A stretch of DNA of 64,000 bases from Martinezella lusitana (GCF_016901135.1 NZ_JAFEVL010000075.1:124001-188000), one strand, 5' to 3'. Shown: positions 1 to 8,938, counted from the stretch's first letter. Numbers and translations: made by a program. Notes: generated by a model not told the origin, from the sequence alone.

Positions 1-1481
1 ATCGTCATGTGCTCAGGCAATCCGTTGGCTGGTTCCGTCAGGATTTCTCCGGGCGCATCGCCAACCAGGTGCGCGACATCGGTACGTCGGCGACGGGTGC
101 TGCCTATGCCGTGCTGCATACCTTGTCCTTCGTCACGATCTATGTCGCCGGCTCACTCTGGCTGATGGCCTCGATCGATCCGCGCCTGATCTGGCCTCTG
201 ATCATCTGGCTCTGCTGCTATCTTGGCCTGATGGCCTTCGTCATTCCGCGGCTGCGCCATGCATCCGAGGACTTCCAAGGGGCCAATGCCGCCCTTGCGG
301 GCATGATGGTCGACACCTATGCCAATATCGACCTCATAAAGCTCTTTGCCGACGCGCAAACGGAGGATCGCGACGCCCGGCAACGCTTTGCCGCCGCCCG
401 AAAGACCTTCGTTCGCGTTCAGAAACTCGAGGTCACGGTCAATTCGAGCATGCTGTTCCTCGGCAGCTTCCTGATCGTCGCGTTGGTCGGCTATGCCGTG
501 ATCCTGTGGCAGTCCGGCGGCGCGCCGCTCGGCCTGATCGCAGCCGCCCTTGCCCTGAGCTTCCGCATCACCGGCATGGCGGAATGGATGCTGGATGCCG
601 TTTCCTCGCTGTTTGCCCATCTTGGCGCAATGCGGCAATCGCTGCTGACCGTGGCGCAGCCTCTCTCCATCGAGGATGCGCCCGACGCACGCCTGCTTGC
701 TATCGATCGCGGCGAGATCGCCTTCAAACGGGTCACACATCACTACGGCAAGGGTGATGGCGGTCTGGACGGCGTTTTCCTGCGGATTGCGGCGGGTCAG
801 AAAATCGGTCTTGTCGGCCGCTCGGGCACGGGCAAATCGACCCTCGTCAACCTGCTGCTGCGTTTCTTCGATCCGGAGGGAGGCTCCATCGAAATAGACG
901 GGCAGGATATCCGCCACGTGACGCAGGAAAGCCTGCGCCGGCAGATCGCCATGGTAAGCCAGGAGGCAGCCCTCCTCCACCGCTCCATTCGCGACAACAT
1001 CGCCCATGGCGATACCGGTGTTTCGGAGGCCATGATTGTCACGGCCGCCGAAAATGCCGCCGCCGACAGTTTCATTGCCAGCCTGCGGGATCACGAGGGG
1101 CGCACCGGCTATGACGCCCATGCCGGCGAGCGTGGCGTTCAGCTTTCAGGCGGTCAAAAGCAACGCATAGCGATCGCCCGCGCCATTCTGAAGGATGCGC
1201 CGATCCTGGTCCTGGACGAGGCAACGTCGGCGCTGGATTCGGAAGTGGAAGCCGCCATTCAGGACACACTCTACCGCGTCATGGAGGGCAAGACGGTCAT
1301 CGCCATCGCCCATCGGCTGTCGACCATCGCGCGCATGGACCGCATTGTCGTCCTCGACGACGGCCATATCGTCGAGGACGGAACCCACGCGGAGCTGCTC
1401 GCTCGCAACGGCATCTACGCCGCGCTCTGGGCACACCAGTCCGGCGGCTTCATCGAAGCCGATGATCCGGCAGCGAGTTGA
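1..1481 (+). CDS. ABC exporter, fused permease-ATPase (5' end cut by window)
   Basis: The reading frame is open to the first base of the window, so the N-terminus of the membrane domain is missing. About 490 residues remain. The first half has hydrophobic membrane segments of an ABC exporter transmembrane domain. The second half is a full nucleotide-binding domain: Walker A GRSGTGKST, signature LSGGQKQRIAIARA, Walker B ILVLDEATSALDS and switch histidine in AHRLSTIAR. Family knowledge: such half-transporters dimerise in the inner membrane and export lipids, drugs or peptides. The substrate cannot be told from sequence. It ends just before a shared terminator and converges with leuA. Confidence 0.9.
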   Translation, partial: RHVLRQSVGWFRQDFSGRIANQVRDIGTSATGAAYAVLHTLSFVTIYVAGSLWLMASIDPRLIWPLIIWLCCYLGLMAFVIPRLRHASEDFQGANAALAGMMVDTYANIDLIKLFADAQTEDRDARQRFAAARKTFVRVQKLEVTVNSSMLFLGSFLIVALVGYAVILWQSGGAPLGLIAAALALSFRITGMAEWMLDAVSSLFAHLGAMRQSLLTVAQPLSIEDAPDARLLAIDRGEIAFKRVTHHYGKGDGGLDGVFLRIAAGQKIGLVGRSGTGKSTLVNLLLRFFDPEGGSIEIDGQDIRHVTQESLRRQIAMVSQEAALLHRSIRDNIAHGDTGVSEAMIVTAAENAAADSFIASLRDHEGRTGYDAHAGERGVQLSGGQKQRIAIARAILKDAPILVLDEATSALDSEVEAAIQDTLYRVMEGKTVIAIAHRLSTIARMDRIVVLDDGHIVEDGTHAELLARNGIYAALWAHQSGGFIEADDPAAS

Positions 1482-1491
1482 TACGCAACAA

Positions 1492-1522
1492 AAAATCCCC
1501 TCGGCATGACCGAGGGGATTTT
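1492..1522. terminator. Bidirectional intrinsic terminator
   Basis: A perfect 13-bp stem (AAAATCCCCTCGG / CCGAGGGGATTTT) with a 5-nt loop lies between the convergent ABC exporter and leuA genes. It has a T-run on both strands, so it can serve both. Confidence 0.9.
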
Positions 1523-1543
1523 AACAGCAGGCGGCGGATGGCT

Positions 1544-3256
1544 TCAGGCTTTCGCCGCCTGGATATCGAGCACGCAGTTTGCCGCCGAAACGATCGCTTC
1601 GAGGGAGGCAGCCACGATGTTGGTGTTGATGCCGGCACCGAAGAGCTTGCCGCCCGGATAGGAAATCTCGACGTAGGAGATCGCCGAGGCGTTGGAGCCA
1701 TGCTGCAGCGAATGCTCTGAATAATCTTCGACGGACATCGGAACGCCGAGATAGATCGAGAGCGCGTTGATGAAGCCGTCGATCGGGCCGTTGCCATGGC
1801 CTTCGATACGCTTCACCTCGCCATTGTCGGTAATCTCGGCGGCGACGATGCGCTGACCCTTGCGCTCGGGATCGGCGAAGGTGTGATGGTCGACGAAGCG
1901 AAGCCGGGCACTCGGCTGCGTCACGTAACGCTCGATGAAATGCTCGTAGATGCGCTTGGAGGGCAATTCCTTGCCTTCCTCGTCGGTGATGCGCTGGATC
2001 TCCTCGCGATACTCCACCTGGAGATTGCGCGGCAGGTTCAGCCCGTAATCCTGCTGCATGATATAGGCGATGCCGCCCTTGCCGGATTGCGAGTTGATGC
2101 GGATGATCGCCTCATAGGTGCGGCCGACATCCTGCGGGTCGATCGGCAGGTAGGGCACTTCCCAGACCGGATGGTTGGCGACCTTGGCCGCTTTCATGCC
2201 CTTGTTGATCGCATCCTGGTGCGAGCCGGAAAAGGCTGTGTAGACCAGTTCGCCGACGTAAGGGTGGCGCTCGCCGATCGCCATCTGGTTGGAATATTCG
2301 AAGACTTCCTTCATGCGCTCGATGTTGGAGCAATCCAGCTCCGGATCGACCCCTTGCGTGAACATGTTCAGCGCCATGGTGACGACATCGACATTGCCGG
2401 TGCGCTCGCCATTGCCGAACAACGTGCCTTCGACGCGGTCGGCGCCAGCCATCAAGGCCAGTTCGGCGGCAGCAATGCCCGTGCCGCGGTCGTTGTGCGG
2501 GTGCAGCGAGATGATCAGGTTTTCTCTGTTATCGAGATTGCGGCACATCCATTCGATCTGGTCGGCATAGATATTCGGCGTCGCCATTTCCACGGTCGAC
2601 GGCAGGTTGATGATCAGCTTGTTATCCGGCGTCGGCTTCATCACGCCGATGACCGCGTTGCAGATCTCCAGAGCCACGTCCAGCTCGGTGCCAGTGAAGC
2701 TTTCCGGCGAATATTCGAAGCGATAGCCGCCGCCGGCCTTGGCCGCCATGTCGCCGATCATCTTCGCCGCATCGACGGCGATCTGCTTGATGCCCTGCAC
2801 GTCCTTGGAAAACACCACGCGGCGCTGCAATTCGCTGGTGGAATTGTAGAAGTGGACGATCGGCTTGTTGGCGCCTTCGAGAGCCTCGAAAGTGCGGGTG
2901 ATCAATTCCGGGCGGCACTGCACCAGAACCTGCAGCGACACATCGTCAGGCACGTTGCCCTGCTCGATGCACCAGCGGGCAAAGTCAAAGTCGGTCTGGG
3001 AAGCCGAGGGGAAACCGATCTCGATTTCCTTGAAGCCCATGTCCAGCAGCAGCTGGAACATGCGCGCCTTGCGGTCGTGGCCCATCGGATCGACGAGCGC
3101 CTGGTTGCCGTCGCGCAGGTCGACGGAACACCAGATTGGCGCCTTGGTGATGACCTTGGACGGCCAAGTCCGGTCGGGAATATTGATCTGGGGATAGGCG
3201 CGGTATTTCACCGTTGCGTCGGGCATGCCTTTGGGGGAATGGCTGTTCGCGTCCAT
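1544..3256 (-). CDS. leuA: 2-isopropylmalate synthase
   Basis: This enzyme condenses 2-ketoisovalerate with acetyl-CoA, the first committed step of leucine synthesis. The protein is about 570 residues, the long form typical of rhizobia and actinobacteria. Visible motifs are the substrate/metal segment VDLRDGNQAL near residue 46, the HPHNDRGTG metal-binding motif, the glycine-rich FGNGERTGN loop, and a C-terminal regulatory domain for leucine feedback. The frame stays open upstream to 3505, but I start at 3256 because AGGAAGAG sits at SD distance before that ATG and the added residues look like leader RNA read through. A leucine-rich leader peptide precedes it. Confidence 0.95.
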   Translation of the reverse strand: MDANSHSPKGMPDATVKYRAYPQINIPDRTWPSKVITKAPIWCSVDLRDGNQALVDPMGHDRKARMFQLLLDMGFKEIEIGFPSASQTDFDFARWCIEQGNVPDDVSLQVLVQCRPELITRTFEALEGANKPIVHFYNSTSELQRRVVFSKDVQGIKQIAVDAAKMIGDMAAKAGGGYRFEYSPESFTGTELDVALEICNAVIGVMKPTPDNKLIINLPSTVEMATPNIYADQIEWMCRNLDNRENLIISLHPHNDRGTGIAAAELALMAGADRVEGTLFGNGERTGNVDVVTMALNMFTQGVDPELDCSNIERMKEVFEYSNQMAIGERHPYVGELVYTAFSGSHQDAINKGMKAAKVANHPVWEVPYLPIDPQDVGRTYEAIIRINSQSGKGGIAYIMQQDYGLNLPRNLQVEYREEIQRITDEEGKELPSKRIYEHFIERYVTQPSARLRFVDHHTFADPERKGQRIVAAEITDNGEVKRIEGHGNGPIDGFINALSIYLGVPMSVEDYSEHSLQHGSNASAISYVEISYPGGKLFGAGINTNIVAASLEAIVSAANCVLDIQAAKA

Positions 3257-3539
3257 GGTCTCGTCTCTTCCTTTCCCGTCATTTATCCCGCGTCTTAGCC
3301 GATCAGATGCAGCTTGGCGATGATAAATGCGGGCCCCTTGCGGGTGTGCTGTCGATTTTAGGGTAAGGCGCGAGGAGCGATGGCCAGCGGGCTTTTCGGC
3401 CGCCGGGCGCTCCTCAAAGGACCCGGCAACCGCGCGTAAGGCCGAGGAGGAGAAGCGAGGTAAGGGCGCGCGTATTGTCACGCAGGGCGAAGCGCCCACG
3501 TGCAATCTGTTCGGAAATCTTTGCGCCAGTCAACTTCAT
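3257..3539 (-). promoter_or_regulatory. Leucine leader / attenuator region of leuA
   Basis: The leader RNA holds competing helices. Segment 1 is the Leu-codon tract of the leader ORF (3444-3455, reading CTTCTCCTCCTC on the minus strand). Segment 2 is GAGGAG at 3410-3415, overlapping the leader stop. Segment 3 is CGCTCCTC at 3372-3379. Segments 1:2 and 2:3 cannot form together; 2:3 (GAGGAGCG/CGCTCCTC plus an inner 7-bp stem) is the stronger hairpin. A further stem, CATTTATC/GATAAATG (3280-3287 with 3322-3329, extended by CCCG/CGGG), lies just before the leuA SD. No clean U-run terminator is visible, so whether the switch is transcriptional or translational is open. Confidence 0.7.
3414..3539 (-). 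CDS. leuL: Leu-rich leader peptide of leuA
   Basis: A 41-codon ORF ends 157 nt before leuA. Its tail contains LTSLLLLGL, six leucines in nine codons, followed by TRGCRVL and a stop. The Leu codons themselves form one arm of the competing RNA structure, as expected of an attenuation leader whose ribosome stalls when charged tRNA-Leu is scarce. The start is uncertain because no good SD is visible before the ATG at 3539; the frame is open further upstream, into the 3' end of benE. Confidence 0.65.
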   Translation of the reverse strand: MKLTGAKISEQIARGRFALRDNTRALTSLLLLGLTRGCRVL

Positions 3540-3562
3540 GGCCGCGCTTATAGCCGCCCGAT

Positions 3563-3586
3563 AAAAAAGAAGCAACCCCCTGCTCA
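3563..3586 (-). terminator. Possible weak terminator after benE
   Basis: A short stem GAGCA/TGCTT around a G-rich loop is followed on the minus strand by TCTTTTTT, directly at the benE stop codon. The stem is only five base pairs, one a wobble, so efficiency is doubtful. It would separate benE from the leu leader. Confidence 0.35.
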
Positions 3587-4768
3587 CGTCTTCAGCAGTT
3601 GCATGCCGCGCGACAGCGCCATCATCAATCCGCCGGCGATCAAGCCCCAAAAGGCGCCGGAAATGCCGCCGAAGGAAACGCCAGATGCCGTCACGAGAAA
3701 GGTAATGGCCGCAGCCTCACGCGATTCCGGCGGCTGGAAGGCATTGAGAGCCGAGTTCGACAGCGCGCCGACCAGCGCCAAGCCGGCGACCGCCTCGATC
3801 AGGATCGGCGGCGCCAGCGCCACGAAAGCGGTGACGGCGCTGGCGAGCAATCCCAGGATAATATAGCCCAGGCCGGCGATGATCGCAGCCCAGTAGCGCC
3901 GCTTGGGATCGGCATGCGCGTCCTGCCCAGCGCACATCGCAGCCGTGATCGCGGCAAGATTGACCGCATGGCCGCCGAAGGGCACGGCCAGCAGCGAAAA
4001 CACACCGGTGATCGCAAATAGCGGGCCTGGCTTGGGATCGTAGTGGTGGACCTTCAGCACCGCGATGCCGGGGATGTTCTGTGATGCCATAGTGACGATG
4101 AACAGCGGCAGCGCGATGGAGACGATGCCGGCGATGGTGAAGACCGGCTTCACCAGCTCGACGCTCGGCAGCAGCGAATGCTCGAGCGAAGCGAATGCGC
4201 CATCCGGTATTTTCACGCCGAAGGCCAGCACCAGGGCGAAGGCGGCAAGTGCCGCTGGCACTGCCCACAACCGCTTGAAGGAGCCGACAATGATCCAGGC
4301 AAGGATGATCGGCAGGCCGAATGCGGGATTGAAGGCAATCGCCTTCACCGGCGCAAAACACAGGCCAAGCAGCACGCCCGAAAGCATGGCGTTGGCCAGT
4401 GGCGCGGGGATCGCGGCCACAGCACGGCCGAACGGCCGGAACAGCCCGGCAATAACGATCAGGACACCGCAGATGAAGAAAGACCCGACCGCCGCCGGAA
4501 AGCCGCCCTCGATCGCACCGGCGCTCGCAAGCAGCGCCGCGCCGGGCGTCGACCAGGCAATGCTGATGGGCAGTCTGGTAACGGCACTCAACACGATGGC
4601 GCAAAGGCCCATCGCAACCGAAAGAGCCATCAAGCCGGACGCCGCCTGCGCATCCGTCGCGCCGACGACCTGCAGACCGTGGAAAACGACGGCAAAGGAG
4701 CTGGCAAAGCCGACGAAGGCCGTGAGGCACCCCATGAACAGGCTTTGGATGGACAAATCTTTGAGCAT
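3584..4768 (-). CDS. benE: BenE family benzoate/H+ symporter-like permease
   Basis: A 394-residue integral membrane protein with roughly a dozen hydrophobic segments, starting MLKDLSIQSLFMG. Family features include the proline/glycine-rich FGLPIILAWIIVG stretch, the MASQNIPGIAVL segment and the PFGGHAVNLAAITAAMC segment, typical of the BenE branch of the APC superfamily. Family members import aromatic acids such as benzoate with protons. No benzoate catabolic genes are nearby, so the true substrate is unknown. It lies upstream of the leu leader on the same strand, and a decayed deoR-type gene is divergent from it. Confidence 0.85.
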   Translation of the reverse strand: MLKDLSIQSLFMGCLTAFVGFASSFAVVFHGLQVVGATDAQAASGLMALSVAMGLCAIVLSAVTRLPISIAWSTPGAALLASAGAIEGGFPAAVGSFFICGVLIVIAGLFRPFGRAVAAIPAPLANAMLSGVLLGLCFAPVKAIAFNPAFGLPIILAWIIVGSFKRLWAVPAALAAFALVLAFGVKIPDGAFASLEHSLLPSVELVKPVFTIAGIVSIALPLFIVTMASQNIPGIAVLKVHHYDPKPGPLFAITGVFSLLAVPFGGHAVNLAAITAAMCAGQDAHADPKRRYWAAIIAGLGYIILGLLASAVTAFVALAPPILIEAVAGLALVGALSNSALNAFQPPESREAAAITFLVTASGVSFGGISGAFWGLIAGGLMMALSRGMQLLKT

Positions 4769-4867
4769 GGCGGCGAAGACTCAGGCGGAAAAGACGATTG
4801 AGCCCACATGGAGCATCACAAGCAGCGGGTGTGCAAGTGCAGTTCCTGGGCAAAGTGGCAACGATGA

Positions 4868-5404
4868 CAGCAAGATCGGCCAATCGGCGAACGGCGTCAA
4901 AGCAGGCAATGCAACTTGCCGGCCCTCAACATATGGTCACGGCAGATCGTCGCCGCATCGCTTGCGGTCGAGTTCAATGTTTCCGAGGATGCCGTGCGCC
5001 GGGATCTGCGGGCACTTGCCGCCGAGGGCAAATGCCGACGCGTCTATGGCGGCGCGCTCCCCCTTCTCACGCCCTCGCAGCCCATCTCCACGCGGATCGG
5101 GCAGGCATCTGATCGAAAACGGGCACTGGCGCGAGCAGCCGCCAGCATGATCGAACCGGGCGAATTCGTGTTTCTCGACGGCGGCAGCACGAACCTTGCA
5201 ATCATGGACCTGCTGCCGAAGAACAGCGAATTGACGATATCAACGAATTCCATCGACATAGCGTCTGCCGTCATGAACCGTGGCGACTTCGAGCTCATCA
5301 TGATCGGCGGCGCGGTCAACGCCATCGTCGGAGGCAGCGTTGACGCGACGGCGGTAGCGGCCAGTTGGGCGCTCTACGAGATGGCAGTGATCTCGAGCTC
5401 TTGA
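4868..5404 (+). pseudogene. Decayed DeoR-family sugar-metabolism regulator
   Basis: The frame encodes a recognisable DeoR helix-turn-helix (ASLAVEFNVSEDAVRRDLRALAAEGKCRRVYGGALP) and the start of the sugar-phosphate-sensing domain (FLDGGSTNLAIMDLLPKNSELTISTNS, then ELIMIGGAVNAIVGGSVDATA). Intact relatives are about 250 residues. Here the match stops shortly after GGSVDATA and the last residues are unrelated, with the stop lying 30 bp inside the 3' end of greA. The N-terminal start also looks degraded: no ATG with an SD, only a TTG near 4916. I read it as a remnant truncated by a deletion that fused it to the greA end. Confidence 0.7.
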
Positions 5405-5856
5405 TCGCTCATGCTGACGACATCCCCGACAGCCTTGCCGATCAGAAGCTTTGCCACCGGGGATACGAAGGAAATCGAACCGGCCTTGGGGTCCGCTTCA
5501 TCTTCTCCGACGATGCGATAGGTCTGCACGCGCCCATCGTCACGGCTGAAGGTCACCGTGCTCCCGAAGGCGACGGTGTCAATTGAAGTCGATTCAGGGA
5601 CAAGCTGCGCCGTGCGAACTCTTGCCGCAAAGTAGCGCAAATCACGCAAGGGGCTTGCTGCCTGCCGGCGACGTTCGTTCACGTCTTCGATTGTGCTCAC
5701 GGCATCGTAAGCTTCGCGCGCTTGCTGGAGCTGTAATTCCAGAGCCTTCAACCCCGCTTCCGTCACAAGATTCGGGTGCGGCGAAATTGGGCGATCAGGT
5801 ATCAGGGTTTCCGAAGCGGTTTCGAAACTCTCTTCCTTGGTGAAGGCAACGGCCAA
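5374..5856 (-). CDS. greA: GreA/GreB-type transcription elongation factor
   Basis: About 160 residues. An N-terminal helical hairpin (VTEAGLKALELQLQQAREAYDAVSTIED) precedes the C-terminal FKBP-like domain (VAFGSTVTFSRDDGRVQTYRIVGEDEADPKAGSISFVSPVAKLLIGKAVGD). Family role: it binds the RNA polymerase secondary channel and stimulates cleavage of backtracked transcripts. The start is taken as TTG at 5856, giving AVAFTKEES after an AAGGGAG SD; an ATG at 5895 would add 13 residues. It looks like an accessory paralogue rather than the housekeeping GreA, judging by its extended N-terminus. Confidence 0.8.
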   Translation of the reverse strand: MAVAFTKEESFETASETLIPDRPISPHPNLVTEAGLKALELQLQQAREAYDAVSTIEDVNERRRQAASPLRDLRYFAARVRTAQLVPESTSIDTVAFGSTVTFSRDDGRVQTYRIVGEDEADPKAGSISFVSPVAKLLIGKAVGDVVSMSDQELEITAIS

Positions 5857-6031
5857 TCTCGAACTCCCTTCGGGCGCGGTGCGGTCTTGCAGCACATCGG
5901 GGTGATTACCCCCGCTTTCTCAGAACCATAAATACACCGACAATGGACGAACCGCCAATCTTGACCCATCGGTGGCCGACATCGCCCCACGGACTGCGAC
6001 GTTTCCGGTCGTCACAGACGACAGGAATAGT

Positions 6032-6994
6032 TCAGCCTGGAACAAGGCCGGCTTCGGCTGCTGATGCCTGCTCGGTGGAAAGCGCCTCTCTTACTGCCAG
6101 CTCGGCCATGGCGAGAGCGGCCTCGCGGGTCCTGGCGGCGGCGATGAAACGGCCATTGTGGCAAAAGCTCGCGCCCTCCACGCCGCAGGCCGCCTCCAGA
6201 TCACCATTGGTGAGGCCAGCCCAAGCCGCAGGCAGATCGGCCCGCAGCTCAAACCCTTCCTCGGCGCGGCGGATACCGGTCAGGCACCAGTCCTTTTCGC
6301 GCGGGTGAACGACAAACAGCAAGCGATCGGCGCCCGCCTTCACGATGGCCGAACGGAACGGCATTCCCATCGGGAGTTCCAGAACTCGCCCCCCGCCCGT
6401 ATCCACGATTGCCTGATGTACAAGCGCCTCGGCCCGCAATTTTGCAGCACTTTGACCTATCCTTGCCTCGACGAAACTACGAGCGATGGCCAGTGCGGTG
6501 TGGAAGCCGCGATCGTCGGCCTCGGGATCGGTCTCGTCGAAAACCGGTTTTAAGGTTTCCAGCAGCGCCGGCAGCGTGAGCCCGGCCAACGGCCCGGCAA
6601 CGGAGGGGCTAAGCGCGCCATTATCCACCAGATCGACCGGCAGCACAAAGCTGGCATCGAACGAGGCATGTACGGCATCGATATTTGCTTCAGGAAGACC
6701 GAAGGCGGCGAGATAATCATGGCCATAGTGCTTCCAGATCAATCCGAACGAACTGTAGGGTTGGCCATCGTCCCGCAGCGACGCACCGCGCTGATGGTGA
6801 TCGTAGATCCGCTCCGCGGCATCATATTTTCCGCCCACATCGTAGATGATGCGGTCCGCGCCGGGTGTGATCCATTCCTGCGCCCTGCTGCGGATGAGGC
6901 GAGCCTGCGGGAAGAGCCGGGTCAGAATGACGCTGGACAGCAGCTCGTCGGCATGGAAGCCACCGGAATGGGTGACGAGGAAATCTGGGATCAT
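6032..6994 (-). CDS. MYG1 family protein (DHH-like metal-dependent hydrolase)
   Basis: About 320 residues from MIPDFLVTHSGG. The N-terminal THSGGFHADELLS and the later YDHHQRG are the metal-binding signatures of the MYG1/UPF0160 family, which is related to DHH phosphoesterases; the human member is reported as a 3'-5' exoribonuclease. The bacterial role is not settled. The frame extends 16 codons upstream, but the ATG at 6994 places the conserved core at the N-terminus. It is a single gene with no evident operon partner. Start placement is the main uncertainty. Confidence 0.8.
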   Translation of the reverse strand: MIPDFLVTHSGGFHADELLSSVILTRLFPQARLIRSRAQEWITPGADRIIYDVGGKYDAAERIYDHHQRGASLRDDGQPYSSFGLIWKHYGHDYLAAFGLPEANIDAVHASFDASFVLPVDLVDNGALSPSVAGPLAGLTLPALLETLKPVFDETDPEADDRGFHTALAIARSFVEARIGQSAAKLRAEALVHQAIVDTGGGRVLELPMGMPFRSAIVKAGADRLLFVVHPREKDWCLTGIRRAEEGFELRADLPAAWAGLTNGDLEAACGVEGASFCHNGRFIAAARTREAALAMAELAVREALSTEQASAAEAGLVPG

Positions 6995-7197
6995 GCCGGG
7001 ATGTGCCTTGTTGTTTGCGGAGGATCGTCTTGAGGTTGGCACCAGATAGCCGTTGCTGGACGCCAGCTCAACCCGTCATTCGCTCTTCTGGTGCGTTGGT
7101 CCGTCCGTATCTCGAGCCTCAATACGGAACGTTTCGAACGGGGTATGATCAGCGTCTGCTTTGGGCAAGAGCAGCCGTGGTAAACAGCTGTCACCGC

Positions 7198-7235
7198 ACA
7201 AAAAGCCCTCGCCTGCCTGCCGGCAAACGAGGGCT
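7198..7235 (-). terminator. Intrinsic terminator of clpP
   Basis: Read on the minus strand, AGCCCTCG pairs with CGAGGGCT (7204-7211 with 7228-7235) and is followed by TTTTTG. It lies about 20 nt after the clpP stop. Confidence 0.85.
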
Positions 7236-7257
7236 CGCGATAAGCAAACCCGCTAGA

Positions 7258-7845
7258 TCAAATGTCCGCCTGCGACGTCACGATGCGCGAGACCAGACCA
7301 TAGGTCTTGGCTTCCTCGGCGGACAGCCAGTAGTCGCGGTCCGTATCCTTGGCGATCTTTTCGACCGGCTGACCGGTGGCTTCCGAGAAGATCCTATTCA
7401 GGCGCTCGTTCATCTTGATGATCTCGCGCGCCTGAATCTCGATGTCGGAGGCCATGCCGCGCGTGCCGCCGGACGGTTGGTGCAGCAGGAAGCGCGTGTT
7501 CGGCAGGCAAATACGGCGCTCCTTGGGAACCGAGACATAGATCAGCGCACCGGCGGAAGCGACCCAACCCGTGCCGATCATCCAGACCTTCGGCTTGATG
7601 AACTTGATCATGTCGTGAATGGAATCGCCTGACTCGACGTGGCCGCCGGGCGAATTCACATAGATGCGGATGTCTTCGTCGCTGGCGGCGGCGAGCGCTA
7701 CGAGCTGCGCGCAGGTCTTCTGCGCCAGTTCCTGCGTGATGCCGCCATAAATGAAGATCGAACGCGACTTGAAAAGATTCGCCTCCGCGTCCTTGCCCAA
7801 GGGCAGCTCCGTCTTCTTGTCTTCCTGTTCGTCTTCGTCGTTCAT
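7258..7845 (-). CDS. clpP: ClpP-family serine protease subunit (paralogue)
   Basis: 195 residues. The catalytic triad is visible: Ser97 in WVASAGA, His122 in FLLHQPSGG and Asp171 in DTDRDYWLSAEEA. The oxyanion/substrate loop NSPGG is near residue 65. The family forms tetradecameric degradation chambers fed by ClpA/ClpX-type unfoldases. The sequence around the serine (GWVASAGA rather than the usual GQAASMGA) and the acidic N-terminus mark it as one of the additional rhizobial ClpP copies, not the main one, and no clpX or clpA is adjacent. CTGGAGAG precedes the ATG. Confidence 0.9.
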   Translation of the reverse strand: MNDEDEQEDKKTELPLGKDAEANLFKSRSIFIYGGITQELAQKTCAQLVALAAASDEDIRIYVNSPGGHVESGDSIHDMIKFIKPKVWMIGTGWVASAGALIYVSVPKERRICLPNTRFLLHQPSGGTRGMASDIEIQAREIIKMNERLNRIFSEATGQPVEKIAKDTDRDYWLSAEEAKTYGLVSRIVTSQADI

Positions 7846-8075
7846 TCAACTCTCCAGCAGATGCGTCGTTCACCGCACATAGTGCGACTCAATCCGTAAA
7901 ACAATGCCGGAAAAAGACAAGGCGGGAATAGCACCAGGGAACATGGTGTTATGGTTGCGGATTACCGAAATGTAACTTGAAAGGCTTTGAAAAGCCGACA
8001 TTGGATCCTACGTCAGGTCAGCGCGGTGAGGATCGCGCCCCGAATTTGCAGCAACAGATAGCCAAGGAGGCCATC

Positions 8076-8879
8076 ATGTCGCCTGAAGAACGTCAACTGC
8101 TCACCTCTCTCTTCGACCGCGTGCGCTCCGCATCCAGCGCTCAACGCGACGCCGATGCGGAGACTTTCATCAATCAGTCGGTTCGCGACCAGCCTTACGC
8201 GCCGTATTTCCTGGCGCAGGCCGTCATCATGCAGGAACAGGGCATGAAGGCTGCCGCCGACCGCATCCAGCAGCTCGAAGCGCGCGTGCACGAACTGGAG
8301 CAGCAGGGGGCCGACAGTCATCAGCAGGGCCAGAGCGGCGGTTTCCTCGGCGGGCTCGGCTCTCTCTTCGGCGGTGGCCAGCAGCCGCGCGCGGCAGCCC
8401 CTCAGGCCGGATATCCGCAGCAGCAGGGTCATCTCTATGATGATTATGCCCGCAACGCCCAACCCCAGCCGCAGCCAGGCCCATGGGGTGGCCAGCCGCA
8501 GCCATCCGGCCCCTGGAGCCAGCAGGCAGTGCCCGCCTCGGGCGGCGGCAGCTTCCTGCGCGGAGCTTTGGGCACGGCAGCCGGCGTTGCCGGCGGCGTG
8601 ATGCTGGCGGAATCGCTTTCCAGCCTGTTCAGCCCGCATCTGGGCGGCACGGCGGCAAGCGCGGGTCTCGGCGGCCTCTTCGGCGGAACTGCGGCCAACG
8701 CAGCCGAACAACCGGTGCAGGAAACGGTCATCAACAACAACTATTTCGGCAATGACGATAATAGCGATCAGAATGATCAGAGCGCGGCCGATTACGCCCA
8801 GGACGCCGCTCAGGACGCTCAGGACGACGCCAATGACGATTCGTTCGACAACAGCGACGACGACAGCTCGTTTGCCTGA
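8076..8879 (+). CDS. DUF2076 family protein
   Basis: 267 residues, starting MSPEERQLLTSLFDRV after a strong AAGGAGG SD at 8064-8070. The N-terminal third is helical (ELEARVHELEQQ-like coiled segment around residue 70). The middle is rich in Gln, Gly and Pro with GGFLGGLGSLFGGG. A second glycine-rich segment (ALGTAAGVAGGVMLAESLSSLF) may associate with membrane. The C-terminus is strongly acidic, full of Asp and Asn. The family is common in proteobacteria and its function is unknown. No operon partner is seen; a terminator follows. Confidence 0.8.
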   Translation: MSPEERQLLTSLFDRVRSASSAQRDADAETFINQSVRDQPYAPYFLAQAVIMQEQGMKAAADRIQQLEARVHELEQQGADSHQQGQSGGFLGGLGSLFGGGQQPRAAAPQAGYPQQQGHLYDDYARNAQPQPQPGPWGGQPQPSGPWSQQAVPASGGGSFLRGALGTAAGVAGGVMLAESLSSLFSPHLGGTAASAGLGGLFGGTAANAAEQPVQETVINNNYFGNDDNSDQNDQSAADYAQDAAQDAQDDANDDSFDNSDDDSSFA

Positions 8880-8903
8880 AATCAGGCCGACATAAGCTCC
8901 AGG

Positions 8904-8936
8904 AAAAAGCCACCATCTCCGGATGGCGGCTTTTTT
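8904..8936. terminator. Terminator between DUF2076 gene and queF
   Basis: AAAAAGCC-A-CCATC pairs with GATGG-C-GGCTTTTTT around a 4-nt TCCG loop with one internal mismatch. A-run and T-run flank it, so it can act for the DUF2076 gene on plus and for queF on minus. Confidence 0.85.
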
Positions 8937-8938
8937 GT

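Noticed and set aside
1796..3298. A 500-codon plus-strand ORF opposite leuA
   Set aside because: Shadow frame of leuA caused by codon bias; composition is that of a reversed frame.
3257..3505. N-terminal extension of LeuA to 3505
   Set aside because: The ATG at 3256 has a good SD, and the extra residues come from the structured leader RNA.
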